From: Nocardia abscessus NBRC 100374
GTDB lineage: Bacteria > Actinomycetota > Actinomycetes > Mycobacteriales > Mycobacteriaceae
Direction of reading: 5' to 3'
NCBI RefSeq assembly: GCF_000308455.1
Contig: NZ_BAFP01000272.1
Coordinates: 1-64,000 of the forward strand
Length of the DNA stretch: 64,000 nt
In this document: in pieces, positions 17,911 through 26,898 of the stretch
Layout of the letters: each line of letters begins with the position of its first letter
How positions within the stretch are numbered: the stretch's first letter is position 1
Program-made: the position numbers and the translations under genes
Notes under the pieces: model-generated
The model's database searches: none
What the model saw: the letters and a program-made list of their open reading frames with translations, nothing else
Told to the model about the DNA's origin: nothing

Positions 17911-19281
17911 ATGAAGGTAGGCGCACGATCCACCACCGGGTGGAAAGCGACGATCTCCGTCGCGATGTCCAACTACATCGAGGCGGGCTCCATCATCGCC
18001 ATCGCCACCAGCCTGACCTTTTGGCAGGACGCGTTCGGCATCAGCAACTTCGCCGTCGGCCTGCTGGCCGCGCTGAGCGCCAACGCGTTCGGCGCGGCGA
18101 TCGGCGCCGGCATCGGCGGCCCGCTGTGCGACCGCTTCGGGCGCAAGGCGATCTACACCTACGACCTGCTGGTGTATATGGCCGGCGTGCTGCTCGCGGC
18201 GTTCGCGGTGAACTTCGCGATGCTGCTGGCCGCGTTCGTGATCACCGGCATCGCGGTCGGCGCTGGCGTGCCCGCCTCCTGGACCTACATCGCCGAACAG
18301 GCGCCCACCACCGAGCGGGCCCGCCACGTCGGCACCGCGCAGCTGGCCTGGTCGGTCGGCCCGCTGGTCGGTTTCGCGCTGGCGGCGGCGCTGGCGCCGC
18401 TGGAACTGCTCGGCTCGCGCCTGATCTTCCTGCACCTGTTCGTGGTGGCGGCCGTCGTCTGGTGGATCCGGCAGGGCCTCACCGAATCGAAGATCTGGCA
18501 GGACGAGGCCGAGTCCAGCGCGGGCGCGCCCGTGCGGTCCGCCACCGGGGGCCAGGGACTGGGCGGGCTCTTCTCGCGCCGCATCAACCTCACCGCCCTG
18601 CTCGTGCTGATGGGTATCTATGGCTTCTGGAACACCGTCGCAGGCCAAGCGGGCATCTTCATGCCGCGGGTCTACGACAGCGCGGGCGTGCACAGCGCAG
18701 TGCAGCAGAACTTGCTGCAGGTGCTGGTGTGGGGCTGCACTGTCGCGGCGACGTACTTCGGTTTCATGGCTTACGCCGACCGGGTCTCGCAGCGGCTGCT
18801 CTACGTGATCGGCGCGGCGCTGGGCGTACTGGCCTGGTGCGTGCTGGTGTTCTTCACCGACGCGGGGATGCCGACCCTGCTGATCTTCGCGGTGCTGTGG
18901 GGCGTCTCCAGCGGTATCGGCGCGCAGGCCTTCTACAGCCTGTGGACCAGCGAACTCTTCGCCACCCCCTACCGGGCCGGCGCCCAGGGCTTCATGTTCT
19001 TCGTGGTGCGCTCGGCGACCGGCCTGCTCAGCTACTTCTTCCCGACCATGCTCGCCGCCACCGGGCTCACCACCGTCGGTCTGCTGCTGATCGGCCTGCT
19101 CACCGTCGCGCTGGCGATCGGCGCGGTGTTCGCGCCGCGGACGCAGGGCAAGACCCTGCGCGAGATCGAGATCGAGCGCTACGGCAGCCCGGTCGGCGAG
19201 CCCGGCGGGGTCGGGCTGCGCACCGTCATCAGCACCGAGACCGGCCGCGGCGTCGAGGGCACCCCCGTGGGAGGGCACTGA
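17911..19281 (+). CDS. MFS sugar transporter, probable L-rhamnose uptake
   Basis: This 456-residue protein has about 12 membrane helices and the conserved MFS loop between helices 2 and 3 (GGPLCDRFGRKAIYTYD). It begins with a helix containing SVAMSNYIEAGSIIAIA. A central cytoplasmic loop near residues 190-215 and the C-terminal tail (TQGKTLREIEIERYG) fit the sugar-porter-like MFS group. Its location between mutarotase and isomerase genes, 52 bp after the former and 1 bp before the latter, makes L-rhamnose the likely substrate. There is no ABC-type rhamnose importer in the window. Confidence 0.85.
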   Translation: MKVGARSTTGWKATISVAMSNYIEAGSIIAIATSLTFWQDAFGISNFAVGLLAALSANAFGAAIGAGIGGPLCDRFGRKAIYTYDLLVYMAGVLLAAFAVNFAMLLAAFVITGIAVGAGVPASWTYIAEQAPTTERARHVGTAQLAWSVGPLVGFALAAALAPLELLGSRLIFLHLFVVAAVVWWIRQGLTESKIWQDEAESSAGAPVRSATGGQGLGGLFSRRINLTALLVLMGIYGFWNTVAGQAGIFMPRVYDSAGVHSAVQQNLLQVLVWGCTVAATYFGFMAYADRVSQRLLYVIGAALGVLAWCVLVFFTDAGMPTLLIFAVLWGVSSGIGAQAFYSLWTSELFATPYRAGAQGFMFFVVRSATGLLSYFFPTMLAATGLTTVGLLLIGLLTVALAIGAVFAPRTQGKTLREIEIERYGSPVGEPGGVGLRTVISTETGRGVEGTPVGGH

Positions 19282-19282
19282 C

Positions 19283-20482
19283 ATGGCGAACCCGCATCCG
19301 TCGTCCTCCGTGGAGGGAGAGCCGCCCGTGTCCGTCGACGCCGTGCTGCAGTCCCTCGCGATCGAGCTGCCATCCTGGGCGTTCGGCAACTCCGGCACCC
19401 GATTCAAGGTGTTCGGCACTCCCGGCACGGCCCGTACCGTCCAGGAGAAGATCGCCGACGCGGCCACCGTGCACCGGCTCACCGGCCTCGCGCCCAGCGT
19501 CGCCCTGCACATCCCTTGGGACACGGTCTCGGACTACGGCGAGCTCGCCCGCTACGCGGAGGCTCTGGGGGTCCGGCTCGGCACCGTCAACTCCAACACC
19601 TTCCAGGACGACGACTACAAGTTCGGCAGCCTGACCCACACCGACGAACGGATCCGGCAGAAGGCGATCGACCACCACCTCGCCTGCCTGGAGATCATGG
19701 AGCAGACCGGCTCGCGGGACCTGAAGATCTGGCTCGCCGACGGCACCAACTACCCGGGCCAAGCGGACATCCGCGGCCGCCAGGACCGGCTGGCCGAATC
19801 GCTGGCGACCATCTACCAGCACGTCGGCGCGAACAAGCGGCTGGTGCTGGAGTACAAGTTCTTCGAGCCGGCCATGTACATGACCGACGTGCCGGACTGG
19901 GGCACCGCGTACACCCAGGTCAGCGCGCTGGGGGAGCGGGCGGTGGTGTGCCTGGACACCGGCCACCACGCGCCGGGCACCAATATCGAGTTCATCGTGG
20001 CGCAGTTGCTGCGGCTGCGGAAGCTCGGTTCGTTCGACTTCAACTCCCGCTTCTACGCCGACGACGATCTGATCGTCGGCGCGGCCGATCCGTTCCAGCT
20101 GTTCCGCATCCTGTTCGAGGTGCTGCGCGGCGGCGGCCTCGACCCGGCATCCGGGGTCGCGCTGATGCTCGACCAGTGCCACAACATCGAGGACAAGATC
20201 CCCGGCCAGATCCGCTCGGTGCTCAATGTGCAGGAGATGACGGCGCGCGCCGCGCTCGTCGATCTCGACGCGCTCGCCGCCGCCCAGGAGTCCGGTGACG
20301 TGCTCACCGCCAACGCCGTGTTCATGGACGCCTTCTACACCGACGTCCGGCCGCGGCTGGCGCGGTGGCGGGCCGAGCGGGGCCTGCCCGAGAACCCGAT
20401 GGCCGCCTACGCCCGGTCCGGGCAGCAGGAACGGCTCGCCGCCGAACGCGCGAGCGGCGGCGCCGCCTCCTGGGGCGCCTGA
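19283..20482 (+). CDS. rhaI: L-rhamnose isomerase
   Basis: This 399-residue metal-dependent TIM-barrel enzyme converts L-rhamnose to L-rhamnulose. Key segments are FKVFGTPGTARTVQEKIADA, HIPWDTVSDY, WLADGTNYPGQ, LEYKFFEPAMYMTDVPDWG (metal-binding Glu), CLDTGHHAPGTNIEF and FDFNSRFYADDDLIVGA. They match the RhaI type found in rhizobia, pseudomonads and actinobacteria rather than enterobacterial RhaA. The ATG follows the transporter stop by one base, so co-translation is likely. Length is typical for the family, slightly shortened at the N-terminus. Confidence 0.93.
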   Translation: MANPHPSSSVEGEPPVSVDAVLQSLAIELPSWAFGNSGTRFKVFGTPGTARTVQEKIADAATVHRLTGLAPSVALHIPWDTVSDYGELARYAEALGVRLGTVNSNTFQDDDYKFGSLTHTDERIRQKAIDHHLACLEIMEQTGSRDLKIWLADGTNYPGQADIRGRQDRLAESLATIYQHVGANKRLVLEYKFFEPAMYMTDVPDWGTAYTQVSALGERAVVCLDTGHHAPGTNIEFIVAQLLRLRKLGSFDFNSRFYADDDLIVGAADPFQLFRILFEVLRGGGLDPASGVALMLDQCHNIEDKIPGQIRSVLNVQEMTARAALVDLDALAAAQESGDVLTANAVFMDAFYTDVRPRLARWRAERGLPENPMAAYARSGQQERLAAERASGGAASWGA

Positions 20483-20517
20483 CCATACCGACCACCCGAA
20501 ACGAGGAAACACCAGTC

Positions 20518-22554
20518 ATGACGCACCCCACGGTCGCGGAACTCATCGCCCGGTCGAACCGGCTCGGCGCCGACCCGAAGAACACCAACTACGCCGGCGG
20601 CAACACCTCCGCCAAGGGCACCGACACCGATCCGGTGACCGGTGAACCCGTCGAGTTGATGTGGGTCAAGGGCTCCGGCGGCGATCTCGGCACGCTCACC
20701 GAGCAGGGCTTGGCCGTGTTGCGGCTGGACCGGTTGCGTGCCCTGGTCGGCGTCTACCCCGGGGTGGAGCGCGAGGACGAGATGGTCGCCGCGTTCGACT
20801 ACACGCTGCACGGCCGCGGCGGCGCCGCCCCCTCCATCGACACCGCCATGCACGGCTTGGTGGAGGCGGCGCACGTCGACCATCTGCACCCGGATTCCGG
20901 GATCGCGCTGGCGACCGCCGTCGACGGCCCGGAGCTGACCGAGAAGATTTTCGGCGACCGGGTGGTGTGGGTGCCCTGGCGGCGTCCCGGGTTCCAGCTG
21001 GGCCTCGATATCGCCGAGATCCGCGGGAACAATCCGCAGGCCATCGGCACCATCCTCGGCGGGCACGGGATCACCGCGTGGGGCGACACCTCCGACGCGG
21101 CCGAGGCGCACTCCCGCGAGATCATCGAGACCATCGAGCGGTTCCTGGAGAGCAACGGCCGCGCCGAGCCGTTCGGGCCCGCGCTGCCCGGCTACGGCGC
21201 GCTGCCGCTGGAGCAGCGGCGCGCGAAGGCCGCCGCGCTCGCGCCGTTCCTGCGCGGGCTGGTCTCCACTGACCGGCGGCAGGTGGGGCACTTCACCGAC
21301 AACCCCGCGGTACTGGAATTCCTCGCCGCCGCCGAGCATCCGCGCCTCGCCGCGCTCGGCACCAGCTGCCCGGACCACTTCCTGCGCACCAAGGTGGCGC
21401 CGCTGGTGCTCGACCTGCGCGCCGACGCCTCGCTGGAGCAGTGCCGGACCCGGCTCACCGCACTGCACGAGGCCTATCGGGCGGAGTACCGCGCCTACTA
21501 CGAGCGTCACGCCACACCAGATTCCCCGGCCATGCGCGGGGCCGACCCGGCCATCGTGCTGATCCCGGGCGTCGGCATGTTCAGCTACGGCGCGGACAAG
21601 CAGACCGCGCGGGTGGCAGGGGAGTTCTACCTCAACGCCGTCAACGTGATGCGCGGGGCGGAATCGGTGTCGCGCTACCAGCCGATCGACGAGGCGGAGA
21701 AGTTCCGCATCGAGTACTGGGCGCTGGAGGAGGCCAAGCTCGCCCGCCGACCGAAGCCCAAGCCGCTGGCCACCCGCATCGCGCTGGTCACCGGCGCGGC
21801 CTCGGGAATCGGCAAGGCCATCGCGCAACGGCTTGCGGCAGAGGGCGCCTGCGTGGTGGTCGCCGACCGGGACGGCGCGAAAGCCGCCGAGGTGGCGGCC
21901 GAGATCGGCTCGGCCGACGTGGCCGTCGGCATCACCGCCGACGTCACCGATGAGGGGCAGGTCCAGGCCGCGGTGGACGCGGCGGTGCTCGCGTTCGGCG
22001 GCCTGGACCTGGTCGTCAACAATGCGGGGCTCTCGCTGTCCAAGTCGCTGCTGGAGACCACCGAAGCGGACTGGGACCTGCAGCACGACGTCATGGCCAA
22101 GGGCTCGTTCCTGGTGTCCAAGGCGGCAGCCCGAGCGCTCATCGACCAGCGCATGGGCGGCGACATCCTCTACATCTCGTCGAAGAACTCGGTCTTCGCC
22201 GGGCCGAACAACATCGCCTACTCCGCGGCCAAGGCCGACCAGGCGCACCAGGTGCGGCTGCTGGCCGCCGAACTCGGCGAGCACGGCGTGAAAGTCAACG
22301 GCATCAACCCCGACGGAGTGGTGCGCGGCTCCGGCATCTTCGCCGGCGGCTGGGGCGCGCAGCGCGCCGCCGTGTACGGAGTCCAGGAGTCCGAACTGGG
22401 CGCGTTCTACGCCCAGCGCACCCTGCTCAAGCGGGAGGTGCTGCCCGAGCACATCGCCAATGCCGCGTTCGCGCTGTGCAGCGCGGACTTCTCGCACACC
22501 ACCGGACTGCACGTGCCGGTCGACGCCGGGGTCGCCGCGGCGTTCCTGCGATGA
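20518..22554 (+). CDS. bifunctional rhamnulose-1-phosphate aldolase / lactaldehyde dehydrogenase
   Basis: This 678-residue fusion has an N-terminal class II aldolase domain (~1-400; NYAGGNTSAKG near 24, VDHLHPDS, ILGGHGITAWGD) and a C-terminal SDR domain (~415-678; VTGAASGIGKAIA, NNAGLSLSKS, YSAAKADQAHQ with the Tyr-x3-Lys pair). The aldolase part splits L-rhamnulose-1-phosphate into DHAP and L-lactaldehyde. The SDR part is thought to oxidise L-lactaldehyde to L-lactate. This RhaE/RhaEW-type fusion is known from Bacillus, rhizobia and actinobacteria. ATG 20518 follows GAGGAAACACC. The rhamnulokinase gene overlaps its end by 4 bp. Confidence 0.92.
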   Translation: MTHPTVAELIARSNRLGADPKNTNYAGGNTSAKGTDTDPVTGEPVELMWVKGSGGDLGTLTEQGLAVLRLDRLRALVGVYPGVEREDEMVAAFDYTLHGRGGAAPSIDTAMHGLVEAAHVDHLHPDSGIALATAVDGPELTEKIFGDRVVWVPWRRPGFQLGLDIAEIRGNNPQAIGTILGGHGITAWGDTSDAAEAHSREIIETIERFLESNGRAEPFGPALPGYGALPLEQRRAKAAALAPFLRGLVSTDRRQVGHFTDNPAVLEFLAAAEHPRLAALGTSCPDHFLRTKVAPLVLDLRADASLEQCRTRLTALHEAYRAEYRAYYERHATPDSPAMRGADPAIVLIPGVGMFSYGADKQTARVAGEFYLNAVNVMRGAESVSRYQPIDEAEKFRIEYWALEEAKLARRPKPKPLATRIALVTGAASGIGKAIAQRLAAEGACVVVADRDGAKAAEVAAEIGSADVAVGITADVTDEGQVQAAVDAAVLAFGGLDLVVNNAGLSLSKSLLETTEADWDLQHDVMAKGSFLVSKAAARALIDQRMGGDILYISSKNSVFAGPNNIAYSAAKADQAHQVRLLAAELGEHGVKVNGINPDGVVRGSGIFAGGWGAQRAAVYGVQESELGAFYAQRTLLKREVLPEHIANAAFALCSADFSHTTGLHVPVDAGVAAAFLR

Positions 22555-24002
22555 CCGGCACGGGCGCGGTGGCCGCCGTCGACCTGGGCGCCACCAGCGG
22601 ACGGGTGATGCTGGCCCGGGTCGGCCCGGGCCGGATCGCCATGCGCCAGGTCGCCCGGTTCGCCAACGATCCGCTGCCGCTGTGGAACGGCGCCCGCGAG
22701 GCGCTGCACTGGGATCTGCCCGGGCTGTACCGGCAGGTCGGGCGCGGGCTGGCCGAGGCGGCCCGGCTCGCACCGGACCTGCTCGGCGCCGGAATCGACT
22801 CGTGGGCGGTGGATTACGGCCTGCTCCGGGACGGTCGGCTGCTCGGCCTGCCCTACCACTACCGCGACGGCCGCACCGCCGACGGCGTCGCCGCCGTGCA
22901 CGCCACCGTCGCCCGAGCGGACCTGTACGGCCGCAACGGCCTGCAGTTCCTGCCCTTCACCACCGTGTACCAGCTGGCCGCCGAACGGCTCGCGGGCACA
23001 TTGGATTTCGCCGACTCCGCCCTGCTCGTTCCGGACTTGCTGGGCTACTGGCTCACCGGCGCCAAGGCCACCGAGCGGACCAACGCCTCCACTACCGGCC
23101 TGCTCGGCATCGACGGCGGCTGGGACGAGGACCTGCGGGCCCGGCTCGGGCTCCCGGACCTCTTCCCGGCGTTGGCCGATCCCGGCACCCCGCTGGGGCC
23201 GGTGCTGCCCGGCGTCGCGTCCGCGTTCGGGCTGGACCGCAAGCTCACTCTGAGCACCGTCGCCTCGCACGACACCGCGTCCGCGGTCGCCGCGGTGCCG
23301 ATGGCGCCGGAGTCCGCCGCCTACATCTCCTGCGGCACCTGGGGGTTGGTGGGTGTGGAGTTGCCCGCTCCGCTGGTCGATCCGGCGAGCCGGGCCGCCA
23401 ACTTCACCAACGAGGCCGGTCTGGACGGGCGCACCCGCTTCCTGCGCAATGTGATGGGGCTGTGGTTGCTCAGCGAATCCGTGCGGCACTGGCAGCGCGA
23501 GGGCGCCGCCGCCGACCTTGCCCGGCTGCTCGCCGCGGCCGCCGATTCACCGGCGCCCGCCGCGGTATTCGACGTGGACGATCCGGTGTTCCTCGCGCCC
23601 GGCGACATCCCCGGTCGCATCGCGGACTGGTACGCGGCGCGGGACCTGCCGGTGCCGGAGGGGCCGGTGCCGATGGTGCGCGCCATCGTGGAGAGCCTCG
23701 CCGCCGCCTTCGCGACAGGTGTGCGCACCGCCGCCGAACTCACCGGCGTACCGGTACGCACCATCCACCTCGTCGGCGGCGGCGCGCGCAACCTGTTGCT
23801 GTGCCGGCTGCTTGCCGACCACTCCGGCGTGCCGGTGCTGGCCGGGCCGGTGGAGGCGACCTCGCTCGGCAACATACTGGTGCAGGCCCGCACGCACGGG
23901 CTGCTGCACGGCGACGTGGACGCGCTGCGGGCCGAGGTGGCCACTGCGTTCCCGCCGCAGCGGCACGTGCCGGGCACCGAACCCGTCAGGAAGGCAAGCT
24001 GA
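22551..24002 (+). CDS. rhaB: rhamnulokinase
   Basis: This 483-residue kinase of the FGGY family phosphorylates L-rhamnulose at C1 with ATP. The N-terminus AAVDLGATSGRVML is the phosphate-1 motif, GIDSWAVDYGLL the following sugar-kinase motif, and IHLVGGGARNLLLCRLLAD the C-terminal adenosine-binding motif. Substrate-contact segments typical of rhamnulokinases (YHYRDGRT, FLPFTTVYQL, ISCGTWGLVGVEL) are present. The ATG overlaps the aldolase stop as ATGA. It supplies the substrate of that upstream aldolase. Confidence 0.92.
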   Translation: MTGTGAVAAVDLGATSGRVMLARVGPGRIAMRQVARFANDPLPLWNGAREALHWDLPGLYRQVGRGLAEAARLAPDLLGAGIDSWAVDYGLLRDGRLLGLPYHYRDGRTADGVAAVHATVARADLYGRNGLQFLPFTTVYQLAAERLAGTLDFADSALLVPDLLGYWLTGAKATERTNASTTGLLGIDGGWDEDLRARLGLPDLFPALADPGTPLGPVLPGVASAFGLDRKLTLSTVASHDTASAVAAVPMAPESAAYISCGTWGLVGVELPAPLVDPASRAANFTNEAGLDGRTRFLRNVMGLWLLSESVRHWQREGAAADLARLLAAAADSPAPAAVFDVDDPVFLAPGDIPGRIADWYAARDLPVPEGPVPMVRAIVESLAAAFATGVRTAAELTGVPVRTIHLVGGGARNLLLCRLLADHSGVPVLAGPVEATSLGNILVQARTHGLLHGDVDALRAEVATAFPPQRHVPGTEPVRKAS

Positions 24003-25252
24003 TGAAACGACAGGTACCCCGGCCTCGTGATCTCGCGCCGCTGCTGCAGTTCCGCAAACCGCGCCTGAACGCGACCCGACGCCGCCTCGACGCCGCGCTC
24101 ACCATCGAGGACCTGCGCCGCATCGCCGCCCGACGCACACCGCGGGCGGCCTTCGACTACACCGACGGGGCCGCCGAGGCCGAGATTTCGCTGGACCGTG
24201 CGCGGCAGGCGTTCCTGGACATCGAGTTCCACCCGGCGATCCTGCGCGACGTGTCCAAAGTGACCACCGGATGGGAGGTGCTCGGCGGCCCTGTCTCGCT
24301 GCCCTTCGGCATCGCACCCACCGGGTTCACCCGGATGATGCAGACCGAAGGCGAGTACGCGGGCGCCCGGGTGGCCGGGCGGGCCGGTATCCCGTTCTCG
24401 CTCTCCACCATGGGCACCGCGTCCATCGAGGACGTAGCCGCGGCGAACCCGAACGGCCGCAACTGGTTCCAGCTCTACATGTGGAAGGACCGGGACCGTT
24501 CCATGGCCTTGGTGCAGCGGGCCGCCGCGGCGGGATACGACACCCTGCTGGTGACGGTGGACGTGCCGGTGGCGGGCGCCCGGCTGCGCGACACCCGCAA
24601 CGGCATGTCCATCCCGCCCGCGCTCACCCCGGCCACCGTGCTCGACGCCTTGCCCCGGCCGCGCTGGTGGATCGACTTCCTCACCACCGAACCGCTGGCT
24701 TTCGCCTCGCTGGACCGCTGGTCGGGCACCGTCGCCGAACTGCTCGACTCCATGTTCGACCCGACGGTGAACTTCGAGGACCTGGCCTGGATCCGGGACC
24801 AGTGGCCGGGCAAGGTGGTCGTCAAGGGCATCCAGACCCTGGCCGACGCCCGCGCCGTGGTGGACGTGGGCGTCGACGGCATCGTGCTGTCCAACCACGG
24901 TGGGCGCCAGCTGGACCGCGCCCCGGTGCCGTTCCACCTGCTGCCCGAGGTAGCGGCCGAACTGGGCCGCGACACCGAGATCGTGCTCGATACCGGCATC
25001 ATGTCCGGCGCCGACATCGTGGCCTCCATCGCGCTCGGTGCGCGCTTCACCCTCGTCGGCCGCGCCTACCTCTACGGACTCATGGCAGGCGGCGAAGCTG
25101 GTGTGAGCCGGGCGGTGGAAATCCTCGCCGGGCAGGTGGAGCGCACGATGCGCCTGCTCGGTGTCACCTGCCTGGAGGAGTTGACGCCACGACACGTCAC
25201 GCAGCTGACCAGACTTGCCCCGCGCCCGGTGCCTGGCCAAGATCGGGGGTGA
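24002..25252 (+). CDS. lldD: FMN-dependent L-lactate dehydrogenase
   Basis: This 416-residue member of the alpha-hydroxy-acid oxidase family oxidises L-lactate to pyruvate. Typical features are AAFDYTDGAAEAE, GIAPTGFTRMMQTEGE, the FMN-binding VVVKGIQTLADAR with its lysine, the catalytic His in LSNHGGRQLD, and VLDTGIMSGADIVAS. The start overlaps the kinase stop by one base. In this operon the lactate comes from the SDR half of the aldolase fusion, so the gene closes the pathway to pyruvate. A role in general lactate use cannot be excluded. Confidence 0.9.
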   Translation: MKRQVPRPRDLAPLLQFRKPRLNATRRRLDAALTIEDLRRIAARRTPRAAFDYTDGAAEAEISLDRARQAFLDIEFHPAILRDVSKVTTGWEVLGGPVSLPFGIAPTGFTRMMQTEGEYAGARVAGRAGIPFSLSTMGTASIEDVAAANPNGRNWFQLYMWKDRDRSMALVQRAAAAGYDTLLVTVDVPVAGARLRDTRNGMSIPPALTPATVLDALPRPRWWIDFLTTEPLAFASLDRWSGTVAELLDSMFDPTVNFEDLAWIRDQWPGKVVVKGIQTLADARAVVDVGVDGIVLSNHGGRQLDRAPVPFHLLPEVAAELGRDTEIVLDTGIMSGADIVASIALGARFTLVGRAYLYGLMAGGEAGVSRAVEILAGQVERTMRLLGVTCLEELTPRHVTQLTRLAPRPVPGQDRG

Positions 25253-25301
25253 GCATTACGGGCGGAGTGCCGGCACAGGCACGGAGGAGGTGTGAGCACC
25301 G

Positions 25302-26297
25302 GTGGTGAGCATGCGGGAGGTCGCCGCTGCGGCGTCGGTGTCGGTGGGCACCGTCTCCAATGTGCTCAACACTCCCGACAAGGTCGCCCCTGCCACCGTG
25401 CAGCGCGTGCTCGCCGCCATCGACCGCCTCGGCTTCGTCCGTAACGACGCGGCACGCCAGCTCAAGGCAGGCCGCTCCCGGTGCGTCGGCCTGGTGGTGC
25501 TCGACATCAGCAACCCGTTCTTCTCCGACGTGGCGCGCGCCGCCCAGCAGCGCGCCGCCGAACACGACCTGGTGGTGCTGCTGGGCTCCAGCGACGACGA
25601 CCCGCGCCGCGAGCGCCTCTACCTCGAAACCTTCGAAGAGCAGCGTGTTTTCGGGCTCATGATCTCCCCCTCCGGCCAGGGCGAGGATCGGCTCACCGCA
25701 CTGCGCAACCGCGGCGTGCCGGTGGTGCTGGTCGACCGCGACGGGCACGGCACGCCGTTCTCCTCGGTCGCCGTGGACGACGTCGCCGGCGGCGACCTGG
25801 CCGTACGGCATCTGTGCACCACCGGCCGCCGCCGCATCGCCGTCGTCGGCGGCCCCGCGTCACTCTCGCAGGTGGCCGACCGCCGCACCGGCGCAGGCCG
25901 CGCCGCCGCCGAGCACCCGGGCGTCACCCTCACCGTCATCGATACGCCCGCCCCTACTGTCCTGGCCGGGCGCGATGCCGGTGAGCACATCGCCGCCCTG
26001 CCCGTCGGCGAACGCCCCGACGCCGTGTTCTGCGTCAACGACCTGCTCGCTATCGGCGTCCTCCAGGCCCTCGCGCTGCACGGCGTCGCCGTGCCCACAG
26101 ACGTGGCGCTGGTCGGTTACGACGACATCGATTTCGCCCAGTCCGCCATCGTCCCGCTCACTTCCATCCGCCAGCCGCGCGCCGAGATCGGCTCCTCCGC
26201 CATCGATCTGCTGGTCGCGGCGGCGGACGGCGGGGGAGAGCCGGAACACATCTGCTTCCGTCCGCATCTGGTCGAGCGCGCCTCCACCGTCGGCTGA
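25302..26297 (+). CDS. LacI family regulator of the rhamnose operon
   Basis: This 331-residue repressor has an N-terminal LacI HTH (SMREVAAAASVSVGTVSNVL) with the hinge helix ending RNDAARQLKAGRS. The periplasmic-binding-protein-like domain follows (VGLVVLDISNPFFSDV, PDAVFCVNDLLAIGVLQAL, LVGYDDIDFAQS). The GTG at 25302 follows GGAGGAGG by 11 nt; GTG 25305 is equally possible. It is the last gene of the operon, 49 bp after lldD. The likely operator is the perfect 16-bp palindrome before the mutarotase gene. The inducer is probably L-rhamnose, L-rhamnulose or its phosphate. Confidence 0.9.
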   Translation: MVSMREVAAAASVSVGTVSNVLNTPDKVAPATVQRVLAAIDRLGFVRNDAARQLKAGRSRCVGLVVLDISNPFFSDVARAAQQRAAEHDLVVLLGSSDDDPRRERLYLETFEEQRVFGLMISPSGQGEDRLTALRNRGVPVVLVDRDGHGTPFSSVAVDDVAGGDLAVRHLCTTGRRRIAVVGGPASLSQVADRRTGAGRAAAEHPGVTLTVIDTPAPTVLAGRDAGEHIAALPVGERPDAVFCVNDLLAIGVLQALALHGVAVPTDVALVGYDDIDFAQSAIVPLTSIRQPRAEIGSSAIDLLVAAADGGGEPEHICFRPHLVERASTVG

Positions 26298-26305
26298 CGC
26301 GGGCG

Positions 26306-26509
26306 TCAGCCGTTCTCGGTGACGGTGGTGTCGGGGTGGCGGCGGCTGGTGTCGGGCTTGACGAAGTGACCGGTGATCGCCGAGCGGTCGCGCCGGTTGT
26401 CACCGCCGTGCGGCTCGTCCTCGCCGAGGGTGGTCTTCGGGTTCTCTGCTGCGGTCTGCTCGCTCACATATTCGCCGGTCTCGGCGGAACGATGGCTGTT
26501 GTCGGCCAC
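26306..26509 (-). CDS. small protein built of two RSA-TG repeats
   Basis: This 67-residue hydrophilic protein has GTG 26509 and AAGGAGG 4 nt upstream. It consists of two copies of one ~25-residue motif. Copy one is HRSAETGEYVSEQTAAENPK plus TT. Copy two, after a linker, is DRSAITGHFVKPDTSRRHPD plus TTVTEN. Similar RSAxTGRFV...HPxTT motifs occur in small actinobacterial and phage-associated proteins of unknown role. It contains no cysteine or membrane segment and is probably soluble and partly disordered. It converges with the LacI gene, 8 bp apart. Confidence 0.6.
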   Translation of the reverse strand: MADNSHRSAETGEYVSEQTAAENPKTTLGEDEPHGGDNRRDRSAITGHFVKPDTSRRHPDTTVTENG

Positions 26510-26898
26510 GGGGCCTCCTTCGAACTGTTCGGTCGAAACCCCGATCAGGGCGGGGTGTGTCCAGTCCTTACCGAATAGCACGCACAAGCAGTGAGAAACG
26601 TCCGCCGACAAATGATTTCCGTTCCGGGCGTAGGTAGCGTGCGCGCCGGAGGTCGAGGGCCCCGACGTCGTGATGGCGTGCCAGCGCAGCTCCACCGCGG
26701 TCTCAATGCGCAATTGCCCGTCATTGTGCTGGCGTTCGCCGGCTGCGCACCGAAGCTGCGGCGTCAACGGCGCTTTGGGCGGTGCGGGATCTCGCGATCT
26801 TGTGACGTCTTCGCCCGGGTTCGGGGACAGCCTGCGCCGCATGCTCGACCGCGTGCACCATGGGCGAACCCTGCGTGACGACCTGGACAGTGTCGCCG
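26510..26898. other. 389-bp region without a recognised gene
   Basis: This region lies between the small repeat protein and the 3' end of the sigma-factor gene. Several frames are open, but none has family resemblance or a ribosome site. I see no repeat or strong hairpin. Confidence 0.4.
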
